NCBI GenBank assembly: GCA_046342195.1
Contig: JBKDQE010000013.1
Span: 1-64,000, forward strand
DNA length: 64,000 bases
Source: CANHBY01 sp046342195
GTDB lineage: Bacteria > Pseudomonadota > Gammaproteobacteria > Burkholderiales > Burkholderiaceae_C
Direction: 5' to 3'
The position numbers and the translations under genes were made by a program. The notes beneath the pieces are model-generated. The model worked only from the letters and a program-made list of their open reading frames with translations. It was not told the DNA's origin and did not search any database. This document shows, piece by piece, positions 15,910 to 24,789 of this stretch. Position 1 is the first letter of the stretch. The number at the start of each line of letters is the position of its first letter.

Positions 15910-17337
15910 ATGGCTACCATATCATCCCCCGGAATTGGCAGTGGCCTCGACATCAACAGCATCGTCTCCCAGTTGGTGGCCGTGGAAAAGGCCCCACTGA
16001 AGAAGTTGCAAACAGAAGCTTCATCCTTGCAGTCAAAGCTGTCAATTTACGGCCAAGTCAAATCTGCCTTATCGAGTTTGCGAGATGCCTCTAACGCGCT
16101 TGGAAAATCAGAAACTTGGGGGCAATCGTCGGTCACTAACAGTGACCCGAGCAGCGTGGCAGTGACTGCCTCGGCCAATACACTCCCCGGCAGTTATTCC
16201 TTGCAAGTTCAAAGCTTGGCAGCCGCTCAACTCAACGCCAGCAAAACTTACGAATCCCCCAACTCGCTGGTTGGCGAGGGGTCTCTCGTGATTGAAACAG
16301 GGACCTGGTCAAACAATCAAAGCAACTTTACTTCCAAAACCTCCATAACCATTTCTGTTGGTCCGCCGGCAGAATCTTTGGCTCAACTGAGAGACAAAAT
16401 CAATGCGGCCAAAGCTGGCGTTGTAGCCTCTGTCCTGACAGATGCCGGTGGCTCCCGGCTGGTTTTCAAATCATCTGCAACCGGAGTTGAAAATGGTTTT
16501 CGAATTAAAGTCACGGATGCCGACACTAACCATAGTGATGCTCTGGGATTGTCTGCACTGGCTTATGACCCCTCTGCGGGTATTTTGACAATGGCTCAGG
16601 CAATTGCTGCCGCCAATGCCGCAGCCACGCTCAATGGGCTTTCATTATCATCCTCCACCAATACCATGAACAACGTGGTAGATGGCCTCACACTGACTTT
16701 AGGCAAGGTCACAACAACGCCGGTAAATATCACCACCGCACGTGACAGTGCAGGCATACGAAAATCACTCGATGATTTTGTTAAAGCTTACAACAGCCTC
16801 AATAGTTTGCTGGCCGATCAGACAAAATATGATGCAGCCAGTAAAAAAGCGGGCGCCTTGCAAGGCGACAATGCTGCTTTGTCGATACGTGCCCAGATGC
16901 GTAATTTGCTGGCGACCGAAAGTACGGCTTCAAGCACTTTTAGCCGCTTGTCTGAGATTGGTTTTGATGTACAACGCGATGGGTCTATCAAGGTGAATGA
17001 CACCAAGCTGAGCGCAGCCATGAGCAACCTCAGCGAACTACAGAAAGTTCTCGGCAACATCGATATTGCAGGCTCTGCCAAGGAAGGAATTGCTACTCGA
17101 ATACGTCGCTTGGTTGATCAGATGAATGGCTTCAATGGCACAGTTGCCAATCGAACTGATGGCCTGAAAAAACTTATTGACACCAATTCTGACAAACAAA
17201 GTGACCTTAATGACAGGGCTGCTGCCTATGAAAAGCGGCTGCGACAGCAATATACCAGTTTGGATACCAAAATGAGCACACTCAATGGCTTACAAAGCTA
17301 TGTCACCCAGCAATTTACTCCGCGTAGCAATTCATGA
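15910..17337 (+). CDS. fliD: Flagellar filament capping protein FliD (HAP2)
   Basis: This 475-residue protein forms the cap at the filament tip and folds incoming flagellin. FliD_N is at about 1-110 (SSPGIGSGLDINSIVSQLVA, then EKAPLKKLQTEASSLQSKLS). FliD_C is at about 225-465 (LDDFVKAYNSLNSLLADQTK, GVLLGD-equivalent ALQGDNAALSIRAQMRNLL, GIATRIRRLVDQMNGFNG). The C-terminal coiled-coil has YEKRLRQQYTSLDTKMSTLN, followed by YVTQQF. The length and ends are typical. The ATG follows 26 bases after the MITE. It is separated from fliC by about 360 bases including the MITE, and fliS does not follow. Downstream is an AT-rich orphan gene. Confidence 0.92.
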   Translation: MATISSPGIGSGLDINSIVSQLVAVEKAPLKKLQTEASSLQSKLSIYGQVKSALSSLRDASNALGKSETWGQSSVTNSDPSSVAVTASANTLPGSYSLQVQSLAAAQLNASKTYESPNSLVGEGSLVIETGTWSNNQSNFTSKTSITISVGPPAESLAQLRDKINAAKAGVVASVLTDAGGSRLVFKSSATGVENGFRIKVTDADTNHSDALGLSALAYDPSAGILTMAQAIAAANAAATLNGLSLSSSTNTMNNVVDGLTLTLGKVTTTPVNITTARDSAGIRKSLDDFVKAYNSLNSLLADQTKYDAASKKAGALQGDNAALSIRAQMRNLLATESTASSTFSRLSEIGFDVQRDGSIKVNDTKLSAAMSNLSELQKVLGNIDIAGSAKEGIATRIRRLVDQMNGFNGTVANRTDGLKKLIDTNSDKQSDLNDRAAAYEKRLRQQYTSLDTKMSTLNGLQSYVTQQFTPRSNS

Positions 17338-17854
17338 ACCGGGTTATATCAAACTTTTGAAACAGGCCTCACAGGGTTTTGTAACTCACGCTCGTCATGA
17401 TGAGGTGAGAAAAATAGACAATTCTCTCCCTCATGCTGCGCATTAAAGCAGCATTCAGGTCATCCCCATCCCTTCAGGCTGCCAGAGTATTCCCGAGCAT
17501 TGAATGGCCATCCCCCATTCAGAAAAGGCGGGTTCATCCACGATGGGTTTTACAGAGGCTCCTTGACTATTAAAAAGTTTACAACTATATTGGCCTTGTT
17601 TAATCGTCAGAGTCTAAAGAACCTCGGAAAAACTTTTCTTGTGCCCAAGATACCCTTTTTCAGGATGTGTTTGTGGCTGTGGCTTTGTACCCTATTGTAC
17701 CGCTACAAGCTACAAAATTTACCAAGCACGCACAGTCTGGAAAGAACGGCATCCACTCCTGACAGGTTTTGCAAGGTCCCTTTGTTTTGAGTCCGCCAAC
17801 ATAGGCTCCTTTTGAATTTTCGAATGGGGTGTGTTTTTTTATTTGGAGTAGAAA
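17338..17854. other. Intergenic region after fliD
   Basis: This 517-base stretch contains a hairpin ATGCTGC/GCAGCAT at 17433-17454 (no T tract) and no convincing coding sequence. A GGAG at 17845-17848 is the ribosome-binding site of the next gene. Base composition becomes AT-rich toward the right. Confidence 0.4.
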
Positions 17855-18463
17855 ATGGAAATAAGTAAATTTTGGATGACTGTAGATAATCCATATTATA
17901 AAGCGATGGCTGATTTAATGCTCCCTGATGGGACGATGCGTGCATTGCAAATTGCCCCTTTAGATCCGCAAAAAAATACTTACACTTATCATTTTCCACT
18001 CAATCCGGAAAATAACAATAATTCCGGCTCATTTGTTTCTTTTAAAACAAGAACGCCTTTATCAAAGAATGATGTTGTAAAATTTATAGATGCATTAAAA
18101 AAAGAAAAAAGCGCTCTGCTGGGCACCTATGATCAAAAAAATCCCAATTCACAGTCGATTGCCAAATCAAATGTTCCTTCTGGAATATCAAATTTATTGA
18201 AACAAAAAATAGAGGCTCCTTTAAATATTTTAAAACCCGAAAAAAACACCGATAGCGGGATCACAATTCAGTCTCGTGTAGGTAACAACAAAAGAACTGA
18301 AGAATTTATTGTGTTAAAAAATGAAAAGCAGTCTATCATATTGAAAGATGGTGATTATGAAAACCATTTACCTTCTATTTCTGATTTAGTTCCAAAAAGA
18401 AATCCTATTATTCCTGTTATGCCCGAAAAAATTCCTAATTTTAAGATCCCATTCCCAGTATGA
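17855..18463 (+). CDS. AT-rich orphan gene, unknown function
   Basis: This 202-residue protein has a well-placed GGAG ribosome-binding site, 6 bases before the ATG, so translation is plausible. It has no signal peptide or membrane segment. Residues 1-60 look folded (ISKFWMTVDNPYYKAMADLM, DGTMRALQIAPLDP). Residues 60-202 are rich in Lys, Asn, Ser and Pro, and the end is a Pro-rich tail (NPIIPVMPEKIPNFKIPFPV). The codons are strongly A/T-biased (AAA, ATT, TTA, AAT) compared with all neighbours, which suggests horizontal acquisition. It sits alone between fliD and mnmE. I do not recognise a family; a secreted or host/phage-directed role would be speculation. Confidence 0.55.
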   Translation: MEISKFWMTVDNPYYKAMADLMLPDGTMRALQIAPLDPQKNTYTYHFPLNPENNNNSGSFVSFKTRTPLSKNDVVKFIDALKKEKSALLGTYDQKNPNSQSIAKSNVPSGISNLLKQKIEAPLNILKPEKNTDSGITIQSRVGNNKRTEEFIVLKNEKQSIILKDGDYENHLPSISDLVPKRNPIIPVMPEKIPNFKIPFPV

Positions 18464-18522
18464 ACCCGGGAGGACTGATCCTGTCGTTGGCTCGGCCCCT
18501 GTAAAATTCAATCATTTGGTCA

Positions 18523-18538
18523 TCCTGCGCAAGCAGGA
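18523..18538. repeat. Short palindromic intergenic repeat
   Basis: TCCTGCGCAAGCAGGA forms a 6-bp stem with a GCAA loop in the gap between the orphan gene and mnmE, followed by AATCC. It resembles dispersed intergenic hairpin repeats seen in betaproteobacteria. A second stem, CCGCC/GGCGG with a TTCGT loop at 18573-18587, lies just downstream of the mnmE stop and could end its transcript. Confidence 0.4.
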
Positions 18539-18606
18539 ATCCAAAGAGCACTTGCCTGCGCTGGCTGAGCCGCCGCCTTCGTGGCGGTGATGAGCGCCTT
18601 GATTTC

Positions 18607-19992
18607 TTATTTTCCAATACAAAACCGACTGAAAATTTCTCCGAGGAGATCGTCGGCAGTGAATTCCCCCACAATCTGGCCTAGGGTTTGTTGCGCTAAC
18701 CGAAGCTCTTCGGCTGTCAAATCAAGGGCTGAGCAGGGGTGTTCGAGGTGCTTGCGGGCTTGGTTTAAATGATCTTGGGTCAAGCGTAGGGCGTTCAGAT
18801 GGCGTGAGCGTGCCATGTAAACTCCCTCGGAAGCCACAGATTGCCACCCAGCCCATTGCAGCAGGCGCTGACGCAATGCCTCAAGCCCTTCGGCTTGGAC
18901 GGCAGAAATGCACAAAGCCCCTTCAGGGGGCCTGACATGGTGCATGAGCAAGTCTTGCTTATTCCAGACTTCAACAAGTGGCTTTGAATGTTGTACCAGT
19001 TCAGAAATTTGCTGGGCAATCTCGGATTCTGCTTGGTCATAAGCGGCTTGGCCAATCCGGCTGAGATCGCGCAAAAAAATAATTGCATCAGCATTGCCGA
19101 TGGCCTCCCAGCTTCGTGACACCCCGATTTGCTCGACCTCGTCATTGGTTTGGCGCAGGCCGGCTGTATCGACAATATGCACCGGAACCCCCTCGATCTG
19201 GATAGTCTGAGAGACCTTGTCGCGCGTTGTTCCGGCAATGGGGGTGACGATGGCCAGTTCAGCCCCGGCCAAGGCGTTCAGCAAAGAGCTTTTTCCCACA
19301 TTGGGCTGGCCCGCAAGCACCACGGTCATGCCCTCGCGAAGCAGAGCCCCTTGGCGGGCCCGGGCCAAAATATGATCAAGGGCAGTGTGCAGCCGAGCCA
19401 GTTGCCCCTTGGCATCATCCCGTTGCAAAAAATCAATTTCTTCTTCTGGAAAGTCAAGGCTGGCTTCAACCAAGATGCGCAGTTGAACCAAGCCTTGTCG
19501 CAGATGATGAATTTCTTCTGAAAAGGCACCGCAAAGAGAGCGGCTGGCTGATCGTGCGGCGGCTTCGGTGCTGGCATCGATCAGGTCGGCCACGGCCTCG
19601 GCTTGAGCCAAGTCAAGCTTGCCATTCAGAAAAGCCCGCTGCGTGAACTCGCCGGGCTCAGCCAAACGCAGGCCGATCTCCTGCCCAGCGCTCAAACAAC
19701 GCGCCAATAGCAGCTGAAGCACCACCGGCCCCCCATGAGCCTGGAGTTCAAGCACATTTTCGCCCGTGTAGGAGTGAGGAGAGGGAAAGAACAAAGCCAA
19801 GCCATAATCAATTGGTTGTCCAGTTGCATCCAGAAAAGGGCCATAGCTTGCAAGCCGTGGGGTTAATTCTCGACCGCACAGGGCCTGGATACACCCTGCC
19901 AAATTCGGCCCCGACAATCGGACAATACCAATGGCTCCTCGGCCTGGGGCTGTAGCGATGGCAACGATGGGATCAAAATGCTGTTTAAGCAT
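18607..19992 (-). CDS. mnmE: tRNA modification GTPase MnmE (TrmE)
   Basis: This 461-residue protein, with MnmG, installs the 5-carboxymethylaminomethyl group on wobble uridine-34. The N-terminal formyl-THF-binding domain (about 1-120) has IVAIATAPGRGAIGIVRLSG and FPSPHSYTGENVLELQAHGG. The helical domain surrounds the G domain: GQPNVGKSSLLNALAG (G1), GTTRD (G2), DTAGLRQTNDEVEQIG (G3) and NKQD (G4). It ends in FCIGK, keeping the essential C-terminal Cys of the C(I/L/V)GK motif. It is the last gene of the leftward rpmH-rnpA-yidD-yidC-mnmE series by the origin, a conserved order. Confidence 0.95.
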   Translation of the reverse strand: MLKQHFDPIVAIATAPGRGAIGIVRLSGPNLAGCIQALCGRELTPRLASYGPFLDATGQPIDYGLALFFPSPHSYTGENVLELQAHGGPVVLQLLLARCLSAGQEIGLRLAEPGEFTQRAFLNGKLDLAQAEAVADLIDASTEAAARSASRSLCGAFSEEIHHLRQGLVQLRILVEASLDFPEEEIDFLQRDDAKGQLARLHTALDHILARARQGALLREGMTVVLAGQPNVGKSSLLNALAGAELAIVTPIAGTTRDKVSQTIQIEGVPVHIVDTAGLRQTNDEVEQIGVSRSWEAIGNADAIIFLRDLSRIGQAAYDQAESEIAQQISELVQHSKPLVEVWNKQDLLMHHVRPPEGALCISAVQAEGLEALRQRLLQWAGWQSVASEGVYMARSRHLNALRLTQDHLNQARKHLEHPCSALDLTAEELRLAQQTLGQIVGEFTADDLLGEIFSRFCIGK

Positions 19993-20345
19993 GGCCAGAA
20001 ACAGGAGTTGTGACGATCAGGCAGCCTTTGGTAAAAGTCACTCTGGCCAAGCGAAGCAAACGGAAGGGGTCGCAGCCTGATGACTGAGGGTCATGGATGG
20101 CGTGGCAAAAGGGCGATGCAGGCAATCTCTGACGACAAAAGCTGAGACACCTCAAGGGTGGCTGGAAAGAAGCAGAGCACACAAGGCGCGGGGGGAGGCA
20201 AACCATGGAAAATACCATCATTTGCCTCTGAGCCTGGAACCCGAAGGATGACAGGGTCGGCCCCCGCAAGCTTGTATTATCGGCAGCGGGGCCGGGCAAC
20301 TTGAGTGATTTTTTCAGGGTTTGTTCAGAAAATTGTTGTTGGGTA
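19993..20345. other. Intergenic region between yidC and mnmE
   Basis: This 353-base gap has an open minus-strand frame (to 20359), but that translation is Cys/Pro/Arg-rich and low-information, so I do not call a gene. I see no convincing terminator or RNA. In many relatives yidC and mnmE lie close together, so this spacer is relatively long. Confidence 0.4.
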
Positions 20346-22016
20346 TTATTTTTGAACACCCATTCGCTTGTTGATCAGGTACTGTTGAGCAATTGAGAGA
20401 ATATTGTTCACCAACCAGTACAGCACGAGTCCGGCGGGAAAAAAGAAGAACATGGCCGAAAAAACCAGAGGCATGATCCACATCATACGGGCCTGTAGGG
20501 GGTCTGGCGGGGTGGGGTTCAGCCAGGTTTGCAGCAGGCTCGTGCCGGTCATGAGCAATGGAAGAATATAAAATGGGTCAGGGGTGGATAAATCTTGAAT
20601 CCAGCCCAACCATGGGGCCCCACGCATTTCAGCACTGGACAACAATACCCAGTAGAGCGCAATGAAAAAGGGCATTTGAACCAACATGGGCAGGCAGCCC
20701 CCCAAGGGGTTGACCTTTTCTTCACGGTAAATGCGCATCATTTCTTGCTGCATTTGTTGGGGGTTGTCTTTGAGGCGCTCGCGCATTTCCATGATTCTTG
20801 GCCCCACTGATTTCATTTTGGCCATGGAGCGGTAGGCATTGGCATTGAGCCAATAAAAAGCCACCTTTAATAACACCACCAAAGCCACGATTGACCAACC
20901 CCAATTGTTCAAAAATTTATGAAGCTGGGTGAGCAGCCAGAACATCGGTTTGGCAATAATGGCCAAGCGCCCGTAATCTTTGACAAGCTCAAGCCCGGTG
21001 GCTAATTTTTCGAGTTTGTATTCTTCTTGGGGGCCCGCGAACAAACGGGAGTTCAGTGTGGTGTGCTCACCTGGAGCCAATGAGCCAAGAGGCACAACCA
21101 TGCCAATCGCATACTGGTTGTTGCCTATTTTTTTGGTATGAAAACTGCGGTCACGCTTTTCATCGCCTTCCAGGCCCAATAACCACGCTGAAGCAAAATA
21201 ATGTTGAATCATGGCCACCCAGCCGTTGTCGGCGGTGGTGTCGTGTCCGGGAGGGTCTCCTGGAGCCTTCTTGGCAATGTCATCGAAAGACACTTTTTTG
21301 AAATGTGAGCTTTCTGTATACAAAGCCGGGCCCGTAAAAGTGAAATAAAGTTTCGAATCACCTGGAGGGGGGTTGCCGTCACGCACAAGCTCAAAATAAA
21401 CTTGAGGATGCACAGGAACGGCTGATTTGTTCATAAGCTCTTGTTGCACACGAATCACATAGTCAGAGCGCTGAAAGGTGTAAGTTTTCAGCCATTTGAC
21501 CCCCCCTGATTCAGCTACGAAACGAATTTTGAGTTCATTTTGCCCCTCCTCAAGCACCGTCGGCCCTGGTTCAAGCTGCATAGGGCTCAAGTGGTTAGGG
21601 AGGTTTGCCCCCGCGGAGGTGCTGACCAAGCCGGTCCGCGCTGTGTAGTAGCGTTGAGCAGACTGATCCAATAACACCACATTTCGAGACCGATCAACCA
21701 AATCAGGTTGCCCAAGAAGCTCAAGGCGAATCAAGGTTCCGCCCAAGGTATCAATGGTGGCCTTTACCAGGTCGGTGCTGACAATGACTTTTTCTGAGGT
21801 GGCCGCCTCTGCAACTGATGAAGGGCCTGGTGGTGCGACTCCTGCGATGGGTGCGGGAACCTCTGCGGTTCGATCGGGAGCCGCCCCGGCAACGGGGGCA
21901 GGCGCTGCAGGCGCGAACATTGAGGGGCGGCCGTTGTGCTTGGCCCAGCCATCCCATAGCATGACGATGGCCATGGAAAAAACAACCCAAAGCACAGTTC
22001 GGCGAATATCACTCAT
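20346..22016 (-). CDS. yidC: Membrane protein insertase YidC
   Basis: This 556-residue Gram-negative-type YidC inserts and folds inner-membrane proteins, alone or with SecYEG. It has an N-terminal transmembrane helix (about 5-22, TVLWVVFSMAIVMLWDGWA), a low-complexity Ala/Pro linker (about 35-75) and a large periplasmic beta-sandwich P1 domain (about 80-355). The conserved 60KD_IMP core of five helices (about 370-550) has LNNWGWSIVALVVLLKVAFY, NPLGGCLPMLVQMPFFIALY, the hydrophilic-groove Arg region and QQYLINKRMG at the end. Its start overlaps the end of yidD by 4 bases, so translation is coupled. Confidence 0.95.
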   Translation of the reverse strand: MSDIRRTVLWVVFSMAIVMLWDGWAKHNGRPSMFAPAAPAPVAGAAPDRTAEVPAPIAGVAPPGPSSVAEAATSEKVIVSTDLVKATIDTLGGTLIRLELLGQPDLVDRSRNVVLLDQSAQRYYTARTGLVSTSAGANLPNHLSPMQLEPGPTVLEEGQNELKIRFVAESGGVKWLKTYTFQRSDYVIRVQQELMNKSAVPVHPQVYFELVRDGNPPPGDSKLYFTFTGPALYTESSHFKKVSFDDIAKKAPGDPPGHDTTADNGWVAMIQHYFASAWLLGLEGDEKRDRSFHTKKIGNNQYAIGMVVPLGSLAPGEHTTLNSRLFAGPQEEYKLEKLATGLELVKDYGRLAIIAKPMFWLLTQLHKFLNNWGWSIVALVVLLKVAFYWLNANAYRSMAKMKSVGPRIMEMRERLKDNPQQMQQEMMRIYREEKVNPLGGCLPMLVQMPFFIALYWVLLSSAEMRGAPWLGWIQDLSTPDPFYILPLLMTGTSLLQTWLNPTPPDPLQARMMWIMPLVFSAMFFFFPAGLVLYWLVNNILSIAQQYLINKRMGVQK

Positions 22017-22339
22017 GAAACATTTCTCTTTGGCGAAGGGCTCCGACTGGAATGGCTGGAGCTCCAGATTGAAAACAAGCGAGGCAATTGCCCCGGAACA
22101 GGATCATGGCCCCCTTTACAGAAAGGGTGACACCGGAGCAAGCGTGCTGTGGTCAAGTAAGTGCCCCCGAGGGCGCCGTGTTGGTCCAGGGCCTCAAGTG
22201 CATAGGAAGAGCAACTTGGAAAAAATCGACAATGGCTTCCGAGCCAAGGGCTGAAGGCGATTTGATACACCCGGATGAGGCCCATCAAAAGCCTCTGGGG
22301 GAACGCTTTGATGTCAGCCGCGATGCGGTATAGGGCCAT
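22013..22339 (-). CDS. yidD: Membrane protein insertion efficiency factor YidD
   Basis: This small membrane-associated protein assists YidC-dependent insertion. The family core is MGLIRVYQIAFSPWLGSHCR followed by FFPSCSSYALEALDQHGAL and RLLRCHPFCKGGHDPVP, with the conserved cysteine-containing motifs. The frame is open to 22390, but that would overlap rnpA by 37 bases. The ATG at 22339 leaves a 14-base gap and fits better; an even later start (MGLIRVYQ) is possible. The C-terminal tail after DPVP is Ser/Pro-rich and poorly conserved. The ATGA overlap with yidC indicates coupling. Confidence 0.9.
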   Translation of the reverse strand: MALYRIAADIKAFPQRLLMGLIRVYQIAFSPWLGSHCRFFPSCSSYALEALDQHGALGGTYLTTARLLRCHPFCKGGHDPVPGQLPRLFSIWSSSHSSRSPSPKRNVS

Positions 22340-22353
22340 GACGGTGAACTTTG

Positions 22354-22839
22354 TCAGTTGGGTTGAGCTGCCGCGCGGTACTGGGCGCACTGGAGCAATT
22401 CATGCAATTCTTCGCGAAGCATCTGGACGATTAAATCAGATTTGGCACTGATGAACTGCGGCTTGTTGATAGGCTGGCGCAACTTGCACACCCATGTTCC
22501 GGGCATGATCAGGCCGCACTGATGCGCCTTGGCAAACGCAGTACGGATGTGCCGCTTGACAAGATTGCGGGTCACGGCTCTGCGTGCCAAGCGTTTGGGA
22601 ACCACCATTCCGAGCTCAATCACAGGGGAAGAAAACTGGGCAACAGGGGGTGCAAGATAAAAGTTATCCACAGGCTCTAAAGGAAGGGGTTGATGGCCTG
22701 TGGATAACTTGGGCCGCGAGGGCTTTGGATGAGACTCGAGCCACGAAGCTGCTCGCACATAATGAACCGTAAAATGCGCCGAGCGGGCGCAAGGTCGGGC
22801 CTTTAAGGCTTGTTGAAAGGCGATTGACGCTTTCAACAT
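22354..22839 (-). CDS. rnpA: Ribonuclease P protein component
   Basis: This is the protein cofactor of RNase P, which matures tRNA 5' ends. The 161-residue form starting at 22839 (MLKASIAFQQALKARPCARS) shows the family's first strand (HFTVHYV), ELGMVVPKRLARRAVTRNLV and the RNR-type signature continuing KRHIRTAFAK. A long loop (about residues 37-75) between HYV and ELGM is unusual in length. Its DNA holds two perfect DnaA boxes facing each other (22664-22672, 22699-22707). An upstream extension to 22908 is possible, but it would overlap rpmH, so I chose the later ATG, 25 bases after the rpmH stop. Confidence 0.9.
   Translation of the reverse strand: MLKASIAFQQALKARPCARSAHFTVHYVRAASWLESHPKPSRPKLSTGHQPLPLEPVDNFYLAPPVAQFSSPVIELGMVVPKRLARRAVTRNLVKRHIRTAFAKAHQCGLIMPGTWVCKLRQPINKPQFISAKSDLIVQMLREELHELLQCAQYRAAAQPN
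22664..22707. promoter_or_regulatory. Two perfect DnaA boxes inside rnpA
   Basis: TTATCCACA at 22664-22672 and its inverse TGTGGATAA at 22699-22707 both match the DnaA consensus exactly. They lie about 600 bases from the dnaA start and flank the coding loop of rnpA. They may form part of the initiation or titration region of the origin. Confidence 0.65.
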
Positions 22840-22864
22840 TTTTTTGCCTGGCCTGCAAGCAACA

Positions 22865-23002
22865 TCATGACAGGCCGATACGCTTGCGACCTTTGGCGCG
22901 ACGAGCATTGATCACTCCACGGCCTCCGCGGGTTTTCATGCGAACCAAAAAGCCATGAGTGCGTGCACGGCGAACTTTGGAAGGTTGATAGGTACGTTTC
23001 AT
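22865..23002 (-). CDS. rpmH: 50S ribosomal protein L34
   Basis: This 45-residue, very basic protein is the first gene of the leftward origin operon. The translation starts MKRTYQPSKVRRARTHGFLV, then RMKTRGGRGVINARRAKGRK, and ends RIGLS; this is a near-canonical L34 with one extra C-terminal residue compared with the usual 44. ATG at 23000-23002, TGA at 22865-22867. It is followed by rnpA after 25 bases. L34 sits on the surface of the large subunit near 23S rRNA domain III. Confidence 0.97.
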   Translation of the reverse strand: MKRTYQPSKVRRARTHGFLVRMKTRGGRGVINARRAKGRKRIGLS

Positions 23003-23297
23003 GGTCAATCCAATTCAGTGAAGGGGAGGGGGGCTTGAGGCGAAAAGCCAAAGAAGAGGCTTTCAACGCAGGCCTCATCAGAGGCTTGGGCAGTGGTGAT
23101 GCTTCACTACAGCAAAAAGCAGGCCGCCACGGGCGTTTCCCGTCAAACCGTCTATTATCACCAAAATCAGTCCATATCGTCAAAACTTATCCAGCCCGTA
23201 CCGATCAGTGCCAGCATGAATGCTGTGGACAAGTGCAAAAAATAGAGCATCAAGAGGCGTAGAATGTGCTCGCTTCGCAGAGGGTTTTCCACAGAAC
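23003..23297. other. Chromosomal replication origin (oriC) region between rpmH and dnaA
   Basis: This 295-base gap between the divergent rpmH and dnaA genes carries three near-consensus DnaA boxes: TTATCCAGC (23187-23195), TGTGGACAA (23224-23232, inverse TTGTCCACA) and TTTTCCACA (23285-23293). The last ends 4 bases before the dnaA ATG and so could mediate autoregulation. With the two perfect boxes in rnpA this makes at least five. The transcription direction of flanking genes switches here, as expected at an origin. I could not pick out a clear AT-rich unwinding element by eye. Confidence 0.75.
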
Positions 23298-24728
23298 ATG
23301 AGCACGGATCTTTGGCGTAAAGGGTGTGAGCGCTTGGCCGCAGAACTGCCTGAACAACAATTCAACACATGGATTCGTCCTTTGCCTGATGCCAGCGTCA
23401 GCGACACCGGCGGTGAAGACACAGTGGTGACTCTGAGGGTGCCGAACCGTTTCAAACTAGACTGGATTCGCAATCAGTATGGCAACCGAATTCAAACCTT
23501 GCTGAGTGAACTGGCGGGGCACCCGATCCGATTGGAAATTGCCCTGTCGCCGTCATCAGCCCCCATCCGGGGCTCGGCGGTGCCTGGGGTTTTGGCGCCA
23601 GCTTTAAGCCCTGTCGGTGTGACAGGCCCTGCGGCAGCAGCTCCTCTTGTTACGAGCGCAGCAACCCTCTCTGAACCCACCTCTGGGGCAGCCACCCAGA
23701 ACCCTTCCCGTTCACGCCTGAACAGCATGCTCACCTTTGATAAATTTGTACCAGGCAGGGCCAATCAAATGGCACGAACGGCAGCCTTGCATGTGGCAGG
23801 TGCGCCTGGCGTCATGTATAACCCGCTGTTTATTTATGGTGGCGTGGGCTTGGGTAAAACCCATCTGGTTCATGCTGTGGGTAACGCTTTGCTCAACGAC
23901 AAGCCTCACGCTCGAATTCTTTATCTTCATGCTGAGCAGTTCATTACTGATGTGGTGAAAAACTATCAGCGCAAAACCTTTGATGACCTTAAGGCCAAAT
24001 ACCATTCACTGGATTTGTTGCTGATTGATGACGTGCAATTTTTTGCCGGAAAAGAGCGTACGCAGGAAGAATTTTTCAATACCTTCGAGGCCTTGTTGGC
24101 CAAACAGGCTCACATCATCATGACCAGCGACACTTACCCGAAGGGCCTGGTGGATATTGATGCGCGCCTGACCTCGCGCTTTGATGCCGGCCTTGCGGTG
24201 GCCATTGAGCCGCCCGAGCTGGAAATGCGTGTGGCTATTTTGATGCGTAAAGCCGTGGCTGAAGGCAGCCCCATGCCCGAAGATGTGGCTTTTTTCGTGG
24301 CGAAAAATGTGCGGGCCAATGTGCGCGAACTCGAAGGGGCTTTACGCAAGGTATTGGCTTATGCCCGCTTCAGCCAAAAAGAAATCAACATCCAGTTGGC
24401 CCGTGAAGCCCTTAAAGATTTACTCTCCATCCAAAACCGCCAAATTGGTGTCGAAAATATTCAGAAAACGGTGGCTGATTTTTACAAAATCAAAGTGGCT
24501 GACATGTATTCCAAAAAACGCCCCCTCAACATTGCGCGACCAAGGCAAATCGCGATGTACTTGGCGAAAGAAATGACGCAAAAAAGCTTGCCTGAAATTG
24601 GTGAGCTCTTTGGTGGAAGAGACCACACGACGGTATTGCACGCTGTGCGCAAGGTAGCCGGGGAACGACTCAAAAGCTCTGAACTCAATCAGCAGTTGCA
24701 TGTTCTGGAGCAAACACTGAAAGGATGA
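23298..24728 (+). CDS. dnaA: Chromosomal replication initiator DnaA
   Basis: This 476-residue AAA+ initiator binds DnaA boxes and opens oriC. Domain I (about 1-85) has LWRKGCERLAAELPEQQFNT and FNTWIRPL. Domain II is an Ala/Pro/Ser-rich linker (about 90-140). The AAA+ domain has YNPLFIYGGVGLGKTHLVHA (Walker A) and LLLIDDVQFFAGKERTQEEF (Walker B). The DNA-binding helix-turn-helix at the end has RPRQIAMYLAKEMTQKSLPE and GGRDHTTVLHAVRKV (signature). The ATG at 23298 (MSTDLWRKG) is chosen over an open extension to 23220 because the extension is not DnaA-like. dnaN and gyrB follow. Confidence 0.97.
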   Translation: MSTDLWRKGCERLAAELPEQQFNTWIRPLPDASVSDTGGEDTVVTLRVPNRFKLDWIRNQYGNRIQTLLSELAGHPIRLEIALSPSSAPIRGSAVPGVLAPALSPVGVTGPAAAAPLVTSAATLSEPTSGAATQNPSRSRLNSMLTFDKFVPGRANQMARTAALHVAGAPGVMYNPLFIYGGVGLGKTHLVHAVGNALLNDKPHARILYLHAEQFITDVVKNYQRKTFDDLKAKYHSLDLLLIDDVQFFAGKERTQEEFFNTFEALLAKQAHIIMTSDTYPKGLVDIDARLTSRFDAGLAVAIEPPELEMRVAILMRKAVAEGSPMPEDVAFFVAKNVRANVRELEGALRKVLAYARFSQKEINIQLAREALKDLLSIQNRQIGVENIQKTVADFYKIKVADMYSKKRPLNIARPRQIAMYLAKEMTQKSLPEIGELFGGRDHTTVLHAVRKVAGERLKSSELNQQLHVLEQTLKG

Positions 24729-24789
24729 ATTTTTTGGTCAAATCGGTTCGTAGCCCAGGCCATCGCGCCATAACCCTTGAGAAACTGAC

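Noticed and set aside
19985..20359. 124-codon minus-strand frame between yidC and mnmE
   Set aside because: No ribosome-binding site or recognisable domain; Cys/Pro/Arg-rich composition typical of a non-coding stretch.
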